Notes under the pieces: model-generated
Database searches by the model: none
What the model saw: the letters and a program-made list of their open reading frames with translations, nothing else
What the model was told of the DNA's origin: nothing
Origin: Streptococcus cristatus AS 1.3089
GTDB lineage: Bacteria; Bacillota; Bacilli; Lactobacillales; Streptococcaceae
Direction of reading: 5' to 3'
DNA: 64,000 bases
NCBI RefSeq assembly: GCF_000385925.1
Contig: NC_021175.1
Location: 379,501 to 443,500 of the forward strand
Shown here: positions 1 through 8,659 of the stretch, piece by piece
Layout of the letters: every line of letters starts with the position of its first letter
How positions within the stretch are numbered: the first letter of the stretch is position 1
Translations under genes and position numbers: made by a program

Positions 1-584
1 ATAACCAACCTAAGTATGCATTAAACGATATTTTTAATAGGGGATTGATTGAAGCGGGAGTACAGAGAGACTTTAGTATTTTATTCACTCCAATTTTTGC
101 AATGAATCTAATGATTGTTTTTTTACGCCCTATGATTACACAACTAGCAATTTTCAAGGAAGAGAATAAAATTTCTCATTTTATTACGTATAAAAATAAC
201 TTGTTTAAGATTCTGTGGGGAACAAGTATCTTGATCTGTATTGCTGGGGCAATTGCTGCTATCCCTATTTTAAATATTGTTTACGGAACCAATCTGAATC
301 AATATCAAATGAGTTTCTTTATACTGTTGTTAGGAGGCATTGCTAGTACGTTTTCTACAGTATGTGATAATATTTTAACTGTTTTTAGAAAACATCATTA
401 TTTAGTCATTTCATTCTTAGCGGGGTACCTTGTATCCATTCTTACAGCTGAACCACTAGTATCCCAATATGGAATTTTTGGAGCCTCTTTGTCCTTTCTT
501 GTTTCTATGATTGCTTGGTTGAGTGTCTCGCTAATTATTTATTTTATGACCAATCCGTATACTTTTTTGAGAAGGAGAAGATAG
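1..584 (+). CDS. Polysaccharide flippase (Wzx/MATE type), 3' part only
   Basis: C-terminal part of a lipid-linked polysaccharide flippase of the MOP superfamily. The frame is open from base 3 out of the left edge, so the true start lies upstream; the TTG at 45 is internal. About 190 residues remain, with five hydrophobic segments and a basic tail (RRRR), as at the end of 12-14-segment flippases. It lies 6 bases before a glycosyltransferase and in one run with GacI/GacJ-like genes. The inferred job is to flip a lipid-linked sugar for decoration of the rhamnan, comparable to GacK. The family call is fairly firm; the substrate is unknown. Confidence 0.75.
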   Translation, partial: NQPKYALNDIFNRGLIEAGVQRDFSILFTPIFAMNLMIVFLRPMITQLAIFKEENKISHFITYKNNLFKILWGTSILICIAGAIAAIPILNIVYGTNLNQYQMSFFILLLGGIASTFSTVCDNILTVFRKHHYLVISFLAGYLVSILTAEPLVSQYGIFGASLSFLVSMIAWLSVSLIIYFMTNPYTFLRRRR

Positions 585-590
585 AGAAGT

Positions 591-1565
591 ATGAAATTTT
601 CTATTGTAGTTGCTGCATATAATGTTGCAGAATATCTGAATGAGTGTGTTGATAGTATCGCAAATCAAGATTTTGATGCTTCGAATTTTGAAGTTATACT
701 AATTGATGACGGATCTACTGATCAAAAGACTAGTAAAATTTGTGATGATTTGTCTGATAAATATAGTGTTGTGAAGGTTATACATCAAGAGAATCAAGGT
801 CTTTCTTCTGCAAGGAATACTGGAATTAAAAATAGTCAAGGAGAGTATATTCTTTTTGTAGATGGGGATGATTTTTGGAGTAATAAGGATTTTTTATCAA
901 ATTTATCAGTTCAGTTGAAAAAAAATAAAAGTGATGTCATTATTTTCCCGTATTCCAAATATTATGGTATAGATAACTATAAAACGACTACTTTAAAAAC
1001 TAATTTTGATTATAATAGCTATTACGAAAATGTTATACAATTGGTTTCTAATGAGGTGATGATAGCACCAGCTTGGAATAAGTGTGTAAAAAAAGAGCTG
1101 TTTGATAGGGGCTTGAGTTTTCCTGTTGGCTTATTATCTGAAGATTGTTTGTATTGTGCGGATTTACTAAAACAAATGAATTCTTACTCTATTCTAAATA
1201 TACAGTGTTACATGTATAGACAAAATAGAGATGGAAGTATAACAAATATTGTAAAAGAGAAAAATGTAATAGATATTTTGGAAAGCATTAAAAAAGGAAT
1301 GGATGATAATACTCAATATAATAACAATCTGCGCCAAGCTTTAAATATCTATTTTGCAATCTCATATATCTCTATATTACCTTATGTAAATCAATACATT
1401 GAGAATTTGAAAATTAAGGAGTTGCTTTATCAGTATAAGTATTTACTGAAGTATGCAAAATATATAGAGAACCGAGCATTTAAATTAACAGGTCTATTAG
1501 CCAATTTATTGGGGATAAAATTTTCAATAAAACTATTTCCTGTTTTATTGAAGTTTTATAAATAG
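591..1565 (+). CDS. Family 2 glycosyltransferase
   Basis: Inverting GT-A glycosyltransferase of 324 residues. The N-terminus has the GT2 core: SIVVAAYNVAEYL, then LIDDGSTD (nucleotide-binding loop) and FVDGDDFW (DXD-type metal site). The C-terminal third is rich in Lys, Ile and Tyr and has no recognised domain. It probably adds one sugar to a cell-wall polysaccharide side chain at the inner membrane face; donor and acceptor cannot be read from the sequence. The start ATG follows AGAAG. The gene is clearly more AT-rich than the rgp genes downstream, consistent with an exchangeable, strain-specific side-chain gene (inference). Confidence 0.85.
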   Translation: MKFSIVVAAYNVAEYLNECVDSIANQDFDASNFEVILIDDGSTDQKTSKICDDLSDKYSVVKVIHQENQGLSSARNTGIKNSQGEYILFVDGDDFWSNKDFLSNLSVQLKKNKSDVIIFPYSKYYGIDNYKTTTLKTNFDYNSYYENVIQLVSNEVMIAPAWNKCVKKELFDRGLSFPVGLLSEDCLYCADLLKQMNSYSILNIQCYMYRQNRDGSITNIVKEKNVIDILESIKKGMDDNTQYNNNLRQALNIYFAISYISILPYVNQYIENLKIKELLYQYKYLLKYAKYIENRAFKLTGLLANLLGIKFSIKLFPVLLKFYK

Positions 1566-1591
1566 AGTGGATTAGTTATGAAAGGAAAAAT

Positions 1592-2563
1592 ATGTCTAAA
1601 CCAGCTATTTCAGTTATTATTCCAGTTTATAATGCACAAGACGGGATTAAACGCTGTGTAGATTCTCTTTTGAATCAATCATTTAAGAATTTTGAAATTA
1701 TTCTACTGAACGATGGTTCGAAAGATAACTCTTTAAATATTTTAAAAGAATATGAATTGAAGTATAGTTTTGTGAGAGTAATTGACAAACAAAATGAAGG
1801 AGTTGCAGTAACTAGAAATAAGGGGATTCTTCTAGCTGAGGGAGAATATACTATGTTCTTGGACAATGATGATTTTGTTGATAGTGATTACATTGAAACT
1901 TTTTATCAGTCCATCCATGAGAAAAAGCTAGACTTGGTTATTGGTGGGTACAAACGTGTCAATCAGGGTAACCAGATTATCTTTAGTCAAGATATACAGC
2001 AGTCAGAGTGGTCCAAGTATATTATAATGGCTCCTTGGGCCAAAGTTTACCGCACGGAGTTCTTAAAAACGAACAATCTAGAATTTTTTGACTATGGTAT
2101 AGGAGAAGATATCATTTTTAACCTAGCTGCCTATAAGACAACAGATAAAATAGGATTGTTAGACTATAAAGGATATAATTGGTATTACAATAATCAGAGT
2201 GTTTCTAACACTTCTCAGAGAGGCTTTTCTCCTAAAATTGATATTTTGGTTCTTTTTTCAAAAATATTAGAGCTGGGTAAGCCATCTGAGCTAGAAGTAT
2301 ATTACTTGAAAAGATATTATGTTTGGTATTTGCTTTTTTCTGGGAGAACCTCATCAAATCAGGAGTTTACTCATCAGTATATTAGGATTAAGGAATGGTT
2401 AAAAGAGAATAAACTCATCAGTACGATTTCTCCTTTGTCTAAGAAGGTTCAGGGAGAAAGGTTTCAGACTAAAATTTCACTTATTGTTTTTTTGAGCCTG
2501 GAGAAGTTAAGGTTAGTTCCATTATTTGCTAAAATTTATTGTAAAGGGAAGAAAGATAATTGA
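1592..2563 (+). CDS. Family 2 glycosyltransferase
   Basis: 323-residue GT2 enzyme with SVIIPVYNAQDGIKRC at the N-terminus, LLNDGSKD at about residues 39-46 and FLDNDDFVD near 90, the usual GT-A nucleotide-sugar and metal sites. The EDI motif near residue 170 (GIGEDIIFN) fits the catalytic ED found in many GT2 capsule enzymes. The ATG is preceded by GAAAGGAA. The stop overlaps the TTG start of the next gene by 4 bases, so translation is probably coupled. It likely extends or branches a wall polysaccharide side chain. Sugar specificity is unknown. Confidence 0.85.
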   Translation: MSKPAISVIIPVYNAQDGIKRCVDSLLNQSFKNFEIILLNDGSKDNSLNILKEYELKYSFVRVIDKQNEGVAVTRNKGILLAEGEYTMFLDNDDFVDSDYIETFYQSIHEKKLDLVIGGYKRVNQGNQIIFSQDIQQSEWSKYIIMAPWAKVYRTEFLKTNNLEFFDYGIGEDIIFNLAAYKTTDKIGLLDYKGYNWYYNNQSVSNTSQRGFSPKIDILVLFSKILELGKPSELEVYYLKRYYVWYLLFSGRTSSNQEFTHQYIRIKEWLKENKLISTISPLSKKVQGERFQTKISLIVFLSLEKLRLVPLFAKIYCKGKKDN

Positions 2564-3276
2564 AAGTTTTAATGATAATTCCTGCTTATAATGAAGAAGA
2601 AAGTATTTTAAATACGGTTATGAGCATTGTAGAACATCGGAAGAAAGTTGATTTTGACTTAGACTATGTGGTCATCAATGATGGGTCAGTTGACAGAACC
2701 AAGGAGATTTTGGACAGTCATCATCTGAATGCTATTCATTTGGTTATGAATTTAGGGATTGGCGGAGCTGTTCAGACGGGCTATAAGTATGCTCTTGAGA
2801 ATAATTATGATGTGGCCGTACAGTTTGATGGAGATGGCCAGCATGATATTGAGTCGCTGGATGCTTTGCTGGAACCTATTCGTCGTCAGCAGGCGGATTT
2901 GGTTATTGGTTCTCGTTTTATCGGTGACAAGGCTTCGGAGTTTCAGACGACTTTTATGCGTCGATTTGGCATTACCATTATTTCAGCTTTTATTAAATTA
3001 ACAACTGGTACAAGGATTCTGGATACCACGTCAGGCTATCGTTTGGCCAATCGAGACATTATTCGACAATTTGCTGCGCGCTATCCTATCAAGTATCCTG
3101 AGCCAGAATCAATCGTCCATATCTTGAAGCGGAAATATAAAGTGGTGGAAGCACCAGCCAATATGTTTGAACGTGCAGGAGGGGTCTCTTCGATTACTCC
3201 GATTAAGTCCATTCGCTATATGATTGAAGTTTGCTCTTCGATCTTGATTGCTGCTTTTATGAAAGAGAGTGAATAA
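2560..3276 (+). CDS. Polyprenyl-phosphate glycosyltransferase, GacI-like
   Basis: 238-residue GT2 enzyme of the dolichol-phosphate-mannose synthase type. Visible motifs are IIPAYNEEESI, VINDGSVD, the QFDGDGQHD metal site and GSRF. Together with the DUF2304 gene that follows it reproduces the GacI/GacJ pair of group A streptococci, known to make undecaprenyl-phosphate-GlcNAc for side-chain addition to rhamnan. The start is TTG within TTGA, overlapping the previous stop, and the stop overlaps the next ATG by one base. Assignment to the GacI role rests on domain type plus partner; the actual sugar could differ. Confidence 0.82.
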   Translation: MKVLMIIPAYNEEESILNTVMSIVEHRKKVDFDLDYVVINDGSVDRTKEILDSHHLNAIHLVMNLGIGGAVQTGYKYALENNYDVAVQFDGDGQHDIESLDALLEPIRRQQADLVIGSRFIGDKASEFQTTFMRRFGITIISAFIKLTTGTRILDTTSGYRLANRDIIRQFAARYPIKYPEPESIVHILKRKYKVVEAPANMFERAGGVSSITPIKSIRYMIEVCSSILIAAFMKESE

Positions 3277-3635
3277 TGTCCATTTTGTCTATTGTTATGC
3301 TAGTGGCTTCAGTTCTATTCCTGTATTTTGTCTTTCGGAATATCAATCAAAACAATATTTTATTTGAGCAAGCCTTTATGTGGATTATTATTGGCTTTGT
3401 ACTGATTGTTATCTCTATTTTTGATTGGATTCCAGTTTCGATTGCCAAATTGTTAGGCTTTGAACTGACCTCAAACTTTGTCATGTCCTTAGCCATTTTT
3501 TTCCTGCTGGTTATTATTTTTTTGCATACTATTGCCATTTCAAAACAAAAGGAGCAAATCAAACAGTTGGTCCAAGAATTGTCCATTATGAAGCAAAAAA
3601 TATCTAAGTTAGAGAGTGAAAAAGATGAAAAATAA
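3276..3635 (+). CDS. DUF2304 membrane protein, GacJ-like partner
   Basis: 119-residue protein with three hydrophobic segments (about residues 3-20, 32-52 and 62-85) and a charged C-terminal coiled tail ending in KLESEKDEK. This is the DUF2304 layout. In group A Streptococcus the homologue GacJ binds GacI and raises its activity; the direct abutment with the GacI-like gene here supports the same complex at the membrane. The ATG shares a base with the preceding stop. The tail of the gene overlaps the start region of the next glycosyltransferase. Confidence 0.8.
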   Translation: MSILSIVMLVASVLFLYFVFRNINQNNILFEQAFMWIIIGFVLIVISIFDWIPVSIAKLLGFELTSNFVMSLAIFFLLVIIFLHTIAISKQKEQIKQLVQELSIMKQKISKLESEKDEK

Positions 3636-4404
3636 CCATACCTGGGTCATTTGTGCCTATGGAGAAAGTGAATTTTTAGAAGATTGTATCCTTTCTTTGC
3701 AAGCTCAAACCTTGCCATCAAAGGTTATCTGCTATAGCTCAACACCACTGGATTCAATCAAGCAACTGTGCCAGAAGTACGGTATTCCTTTTTACACGAA
3801 AGAAGGCGGCGGTATCGGGAAGGACTGGAATAATGCACTCTCTTTTGTTGATACTCCCTATGCTACCATTGCCCATCAGGACGACTATTATGAGCCTGCT
3901 TATCTAGAGGCTGTGATGCAGAAAATAGAGCAGTCTAAAGACATTCTCATTGCTTATACAGACTATTTTGAAGAGAAAAATGGAGTAAAAATTCCGGCAA
4001 ATACCAATCTAAAAATCAAGACTCTTATGCTCAAAACACTGAACCTGATGCCGACCAGCCGTTTTTGGAGAAATCGGGTGCTGGCTTTTGGTAATCCCAT
4101 TTCCTGTCCGGCTGTGACTTACAACTTAGAGGCATTAAGCGATTTCCGATTTGATGAGGAAATGCGTGTGAGTCTAGATTGGTATGCTTGGTACAAGATT
4201 AGTGCCTATAAGGGTTGCTTTGCTTATATTTCTAAGAAGCTCATGTGCCACCGGATTCACGGAGAGTCTGAAACAACCAAAACTATTTCAGATAATACTC
4301 GAACCAAAGAAGATTTGTTCATGTATCAGCTTTTCTGGCCTAAGTGGGTGGCTAATCTGATAAACAAAGCATATATGAAGAGTCAAGATGCCAACTCAAA
4401 TTAA
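3625..4404 (+). CDS. Family 2 glycosyltransferase
   Basis: 259-residue GT2-type enzyme. It starts with TWVICAYGESEFLEDCILSL, has a diverged nucleotide loop (CYSSTP) and a metal-site-like IAHQDDYYEP near residue 93. The chosen ATG at 3625 overlaps the preceding gene by 11 bases and follows GAGAG at good spacing; an in-frame GTG at 3616 is an alternative. The C-terminal half has LDWYAWYKI and HRIHGES, as in small GT2 enzymes of capsule loci. It probably transfers a side-chain sugar. Specificity is unknown. Confidence 0.8.
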   Translation: MKNNHTWVICAYGESEFLEDCILSLQAQTLPSKVICYSSTPLDSIKQLCQKYGIPFYTKEGGGIGKDWNNALSFVDTPYATIAHQDDYYEPAYLEAVMQKIEQSKDILIAYTDYFEEKNGVKIPANTNLKIKTLMLKTLNLMPTSRFWRNRVLAFGNPISCPAVTYNLEALSDFRFDEEMRVSLDWYAWYKISAYKGCFAYISKKLMCHRIHGESETTKTISDNTRTKEDLFMYQLFWPKWVANLINKAYMKSQDANSN

Positions 4405-4428
4405 TATAGTTATTTACAAGGAAAGTAT

Positions 4429-7362
4429 ATGAAAGATTTAATATCTGTTGTTGTAACATGCTACAACCATCAAGACTACATTGAACAGTGTTTGCGCAGT
4501 ATTTTTGAGCAAACTTATCAAAATATTGAGTTATTGGTATTGGATGATGGTTCCACAGACAAGTCTGCCCAGATTATCCAAGAAACTTTGGTAGATTCCC
4601 CTTTCCCGACGAGGTTTGAAAGCCATGAAAATATGGGGGTCGTCAAGACAAGAAATAAGGCTTTGCAGCAAATTCAAGGAACTTATTTTATTTTTGTGGA
4701 TAGTGATGATTTCTTAGATGTTGACTACGTTGAGAGCTTCTATACAACCATGCTGCAAGAGGAAGCAGATATTGTCTATGGGGATCTATATGACCCTGAT
4801 AAAAAAGAAGTTTACCTTAAATCACGGCCCTATGACAAGGTAGCTTTCTTAACAGAAAATTTCATTTCCAACTGTTCCCTCATTCGTCGCTCGATTGCTG
4901 AGGGTGTTTATTATGATGAAGCACTGAATCGTGAAAAACTGGAAGACTATGATTTTCTCTTAAATTTGATTATCAACCAAGGTGCGAAACCTGTTTATGA
5001 TACAAAAACAAAGCTGAATTATCGGGTCTTTGACAAGGAATCTATCTCTAAACGAGATTCTACTCGTTACCATTACGAAATCTATCTGAAAATCCTGCGT
5101 AAGTATGTGAAACAGTTGCCTGATGAGATTTATCAAGCTTTGTCTGCAAATATCTACACTCTAGATGGCAGACTGGATGATTTGATTCAGCATATGGACA
5201 GGGTGTCTGACTATATCCAAGAGCTAAAGCGAAACTGGGAACGTGATAGCGAATTGATTTATCAATATCAGGATGACATTGACGAATTACGTAACTCACT
5301 CTCTTATCGTGTTGGGAATGCTATCGTCACTCCAATTAAGCAAGTGGGTCAGATTGTCAAAAATCCGCGGAATATCCGAACTGTCCTATCTCAAATGAAG
5401 CGTCAGTACATTACCATAAAAAGAAATATCAAATCGCCCAAAAACTATTATTATCGAGTTTTACGGAATTCTCAGCGAAAACAGCTTCAACAAGTGACTG
5501 GCAAAAAGTGTCTAGTCTACGTCATTTTTGAGTCAGAAGAGAATCTTCAGCGCTACAAGGTTCTATTTTTAGAGAAATTAGCTGCTTTGGTAGATGAAAC
5601 GTTGATTGTGGTAAATGGAGGATTGAAACCGGAGGATTTATCTGTCTTAGAACAATATGGACAAGTTCTGGTAAGGGATAATACAGGTTACGATGCTGCG
5701 GCATTTAGGGAAGGTATTTTAACTATTGGTAAGGAAAAGTTGCAAACCTCTTCTCAGCTTCTGTTAGTCAATGATACGAATATTGGTCCAATGAGAGATT
5801 TGAATGAAGTCTTCCAAACAATGGCGGAGAGAAATCTTGATTTCTGGGGAATTTCCTTTGGTGAAGTACAAGAAGATGCCACGAATTTCAATCAATATGG
5901 CTATATTCCAGAACATCTGCAATCCTATTTTCTTGTCATTGAGCCTTTATTGCTTCGATCAGAGGAGTTTTTCGACTATTGGAATGACCTAACCGATACG
6001 GATTCGCGTGATAAGGCTATTGGGAAACACGAAACAACTTTTACTAAGTATTTTGCGGATTTGGGTTATCGATATGATGCTTTGGTGTCTGAAAACAAAG
6101 ACAGTGCTATGTATATTCATCCTTTGAGAATGCTCAGGGCTGGTAGTCCTTTGGTTAAGTACACCTCATTACAAAATTATAATGCGCAACAATTCCGTTG
6201 GCAGGGGCTGGAAAGACGAACGGAAATACCTGATTTGCTTAATTATGTACAAATGGAAACAGATTATCCAGTTGAAATATTGGAAAACATTGTACAAAAA
6301 TTCAAATCAGTCTCCAGAGAACAATATATCTTGATTATAGATGGGGTTGAAAATATCATTCCGCAATGTACACGTTACCGAGTGCTGAACAAAGCAGAAC
6401 AGTTACGAAAAAACGGCTTCACGGTCAAAGTAGTAAATGTATCAGAATTTGAGATTTCTCAGGCTCGATATGCAAGTCATATTATTATCTATCGGGCTCC
6501 ATGGTCTTATCAACTTCAATTCTTGTGCGATACAGCTAAAAGAGATAAAAAACCAGTTTATTTTGACATTGATGATTTGGTTTTTGATACAGTTTATACA
6601 GATCAGCTGAGCTATACTCAAGGCTTGTCAGAAAAGGACAAGGGCAACTATGATGCTGGTGTCAAAAATTATGGCAAGATGTTAGCTGCCTGTGATGGAG
6701 CGATTACTTCGACTTTCCAACTGAAGGAAGAGCTGCTCAAATATAAAGATAAGGTGTTGCTGAACAGAAACCGAGCTTCCAGTGACTTGATTGAAATCAG
6801 TTCTCACTTTATCAAAGATTATAGTCAGCAGGATTCAAAAGTCAAGATTGGCTATTTTTCAGGCTCTATCAGTCATAATGAAAATTTTGAATTGATAAAG
6901 CCAACTATCCAATCCTTGCTTGAAACTTACAAAAATGTGGAACTCCATATTGTCGGCCATTTAGATATTCCAGAGGATATGAAGCCTTACCAACAGCAGA
7001 TTGTTGTCCATGACTATGTTGACTGGAAGGATTTACCTCAGCTGATTAGTAGGGTAGATATCAATTTAGCGCCGCTAGTTGACTCGGTCTTTAATCGGGC
7101 TAAGTCTGAAATCAAATGGATGGAGGCTGCCTTAGTAAAAGTTCCTACAGTTGCTAGTCACATTGGAGCCTTCTCTGATATGGTAAAAGATGGGGAGACT
7201 GGACTTTTAGCTAAAGACGGAGAGTGGAAAGAAAAGTTAGAGCGTTTGATTCTTTCGCCTGACCTACGTCAGGAATTAGCAGAAAATGCCTATGATTTTG
7301 TTCTTGAAAACTGCAGTTTAGATAGTAAAGATGAAATGGTGAATGATTTTGAAAAGAAGTAA
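4429..7362 (+). CDS. Three-domain glycosyltransferase: GT2 + RgpF-like + GT4 (GacG-like)
   Basis: 977-residue fusion. Residues 1 to about 280 are a GT2 domain (SVVVTCYNHQDYI, LDDGSTD, FVDSDDFLD). Residues about 360-620 resemble rhamnan synthesis protein RgpF, with DNTGYDAAAFREG and NDTNIGPM matching DNQGYDFAAWRDG and NDTCFGP in the RgpF encoded downstream. Residues about 630-977 are a GT4-like domain (YFDIDDLVFD, GYFSGSISHNENF, KSEIKWMEAA). Multi-domain glycosyltransferases of this kind are known in Gac/Scc loci (GacG). It likely extends the polyrhamnose backbone or a branch from the cytosolic side. The 3' end overlaps the next gene by 20 bases. Confidence 0.82.
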   Translation: MKDLISVVVTCYNHQDYIEQCLRSIFEQTYQNIELLVLDDGSTDKSAQIIQETLVDSPFPTRFESHENMGVVKTRNKALQQIQGTYFIFVDSDDFLDVDYVESFYTTMLQEEADIVYGDLYDPDKKEVYLKSRPYDKVAFLTENFISNCSLIRRSIAEGVYYDEALNREKLEDYDFLLNLIINQGAKPVYDTKTKLNYRVFDKESISKRDSTRYHYEIYLKILRKYVKQLPDEIYQALSANIYTLDGRLDDLIQHMDRVSDYIQELKRNWERDSELIYQYQDDIDELRNSLSYRVGNAIVTPIKQVGQIVKNPRNIRTVLSQMKRQYITIKRNIKSPKNYYYRVLRNSQRKQLQQVTGKKCLVYVIFESEENLQRYKVLFLEKLAALVDETLIVVNGGLKPEDLSVLEQYGQVLVRDNTGYDAAAFREGILTIGKEKLQTSSQLLLVNDTNIGPMRDLNEVFQTMAERNLDFWGISFGEVQEDATNFNQYGYIPEHLQSYFLVIEPLLLRSEEFFDYWNDLTDTDSRDKAIGKHETTFTKYFADLGYRYDALVSENKDSAMYIHPLRMLRAGSPLVKYTSLQNYNAQQFRWQGLERRTEIPDLLNYVQMETDYPVEILENIVQKFKSVSREQYILIIDGVENIIPQCTRYRVLNKAEQLRKNGFTVKVVNVSEFEISQARYASHIIIYRAPWSYQLQFLCDTAKRDKKPVYFDIDDLVFDTVYTDQLSYTQGLSEKDKGNYDAGVKNYGKMLAACDGAITSTFQLKEELLKYKDKVLLNRNRASSDLIEISSHFIKDYSQQDSKVKIGYFSGSISHNENFELIKPTIQSLLETYKNVELHIVGHLDIPEDMKPYQQQIVVHDYVDWKDLPQLISRVDINLAPLVDSVFNRAKSEIKWMEAALVKVPTVASHIGAFSDMVKDGETGLLAKDGEWKEKLERLILSPDLRQELAENAYDFVLENCSLDSKDEMVNDFEKK

Positions 7363-8650
7363 GACGATAAAAATAGAAAATATATTTCTGGTCTTGGCGA
7401 CGCTCTTTGTCTTGACATTTATGGTGGTTCAACCGATCAACCGTGTTCCAGATGAAACGAATCACGCCCGTATGACTTGGGAGATTTTCCATAAACCGAC
7501 AGAGAAAACTTACAAGTGGATGGAAAATATTTCTTCGGAACCGCATGTTTCTCCAACAGAGTACAAGAAGCTTTTTACGGAGAAATTGGATTTATCTCAG
7601 GAAGAGTCTACTTTGGGGATTAATCTAAAAACTCTTTCCTTTTTACCGCAGCTAATTGGCATGACCTTGGGATCGTTTATCTATCCATCAGTGGGAGTTA
7701 TTATCATGATGGGGCGATTTTTTAACGGCCTAGCCTATATTTTGGGTGTTTACTTCCTGATTAAGTATTTTAAGTACGGCAAGAAGGCTCTCTTTTTCAT
7801 TTCACTTCTGCCAATTATGATTCAACAGGCAGCTTCTCTCTCCTACGATGTAATGAACTACTTGGAGCTTATGCTAGTTATTGGTTTTTTCACTAATATT
7901 GCTTCCAGCAAGAAATTTACCAATAAGAATTTCATTCAGCTTTTGGTCATATCCGTTGGACTCTTTGCAACCAAACTGAACAATGTTTTATTGCTAGGCT
8001 TGTTTCCTTTCATTGATTTTGAAATGGAAGGATTCTTAGCTGTTTTGAACAAGCCTTTTCTTGCGATCAAGGCATTTATCGGTCGTCATCGTTATGTTTT
8101 TTACAGTTTGGCTCTTGTCGTAGTTTTATTAGCCTTGCATCTGGTTGTCCGCCATCAAGGAGGGATTTTCCACTACAGTAGGGTTCTGCTCAACACTTTG
8201 TTTAAACAGCGCATGAACGGTGACCTCAATACCATATTGACTATTGGTCTCTTTGGATTTTTGGGTAATTTCACCATTCAGTTGCCCCTGTGGCTAATCT
8301 TTCTTGATGTAGCGGTACTGACTATCATTTTCTTGCAGTCCAAGAAAGATTTTATGACGAAGTCCTATGCAACTGTTTCTGCTTATCTTTTCCTTTTGCA
8401 GGTCATTGCTGTTGTCACCATCATGTATCTTGAGTGGACTCCGATTGTTTTAGGAAAAGGTGCTCAGATATCCGTTGGAACTCAGGGCCGCTATTTTACG
8501 CCTTTCCTAATTCTCTTCTTACCCCTTCTTGCGAATATGGGCAAGCTAGAGATTCAGGAGTGGACAGTTAAAAACTTGCTTATAGGCACTTTGTCAGCTA
8601 ACTTTTTAATTTCAATCTATTTAATGATTCCATTCTATTGGAATTGGTAA
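7343..8650 (+). CDS. DUF2142 multi-spanning membrane protein, candidate GT-C transferase
   Basis: 435-residue polytopic membrane protein with about ten hydrophobic segments. After the first one comes RVPDETNHARM, the conserved PDE...H motif of DUF2142, placed in the first outside loop where GT-C enzymes keep their catalytic acidic residue. With a GacI/GacJ-like pair and a flippase in the same run, it is the best candidate for the enzyme that moves sugar from undecaprenyl phosphate onto exported rhamnan (a GacL-like role, inferred). The ATG lies 20 bases inside the preceding gene with only a weak ribosome site, suggesting translational coupling. Confidence 0.75.
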   Translation: MILKRSKTIKIENIFLVLATLFVLTFMVVQPINRVPDETNHARMTWEIFHKPTEKTYKWMENISSEPHVSPTEYKKLFTEKLDLSQEESTLGINLKTLSFLPQLIGMTLGSFIYPSVGVIIMMGRFFNGLAYILGVYFLIKYFKYGKKALFFISLLPIMIQQAASLSYDVMNYLELMLVIGFFTNIASSKKFTNKNFIQLLVISVGLFATKLNNVLLLGLFPFIDFEMEGFLAVLNKPFLAIKAFIGRHRYVFYSLALVVVLLALHLVVRHQGGIFHYSRVLLNTLFKQRMNGDLNTILTIGLFGFLGNFTIQLPLWLIFLDVAVLTIIFLQSKKDFMTKSYATVSAYLFLLQVIAVVTIMYLEWTPIVLGKGAQISVGTQGRYFTPFLILFLPLLANMGKLEIQEWTVKNLLIGTLSANFLISIYLMIPFYWNW

Positions 8651-8659
8651 GGATAAGCT

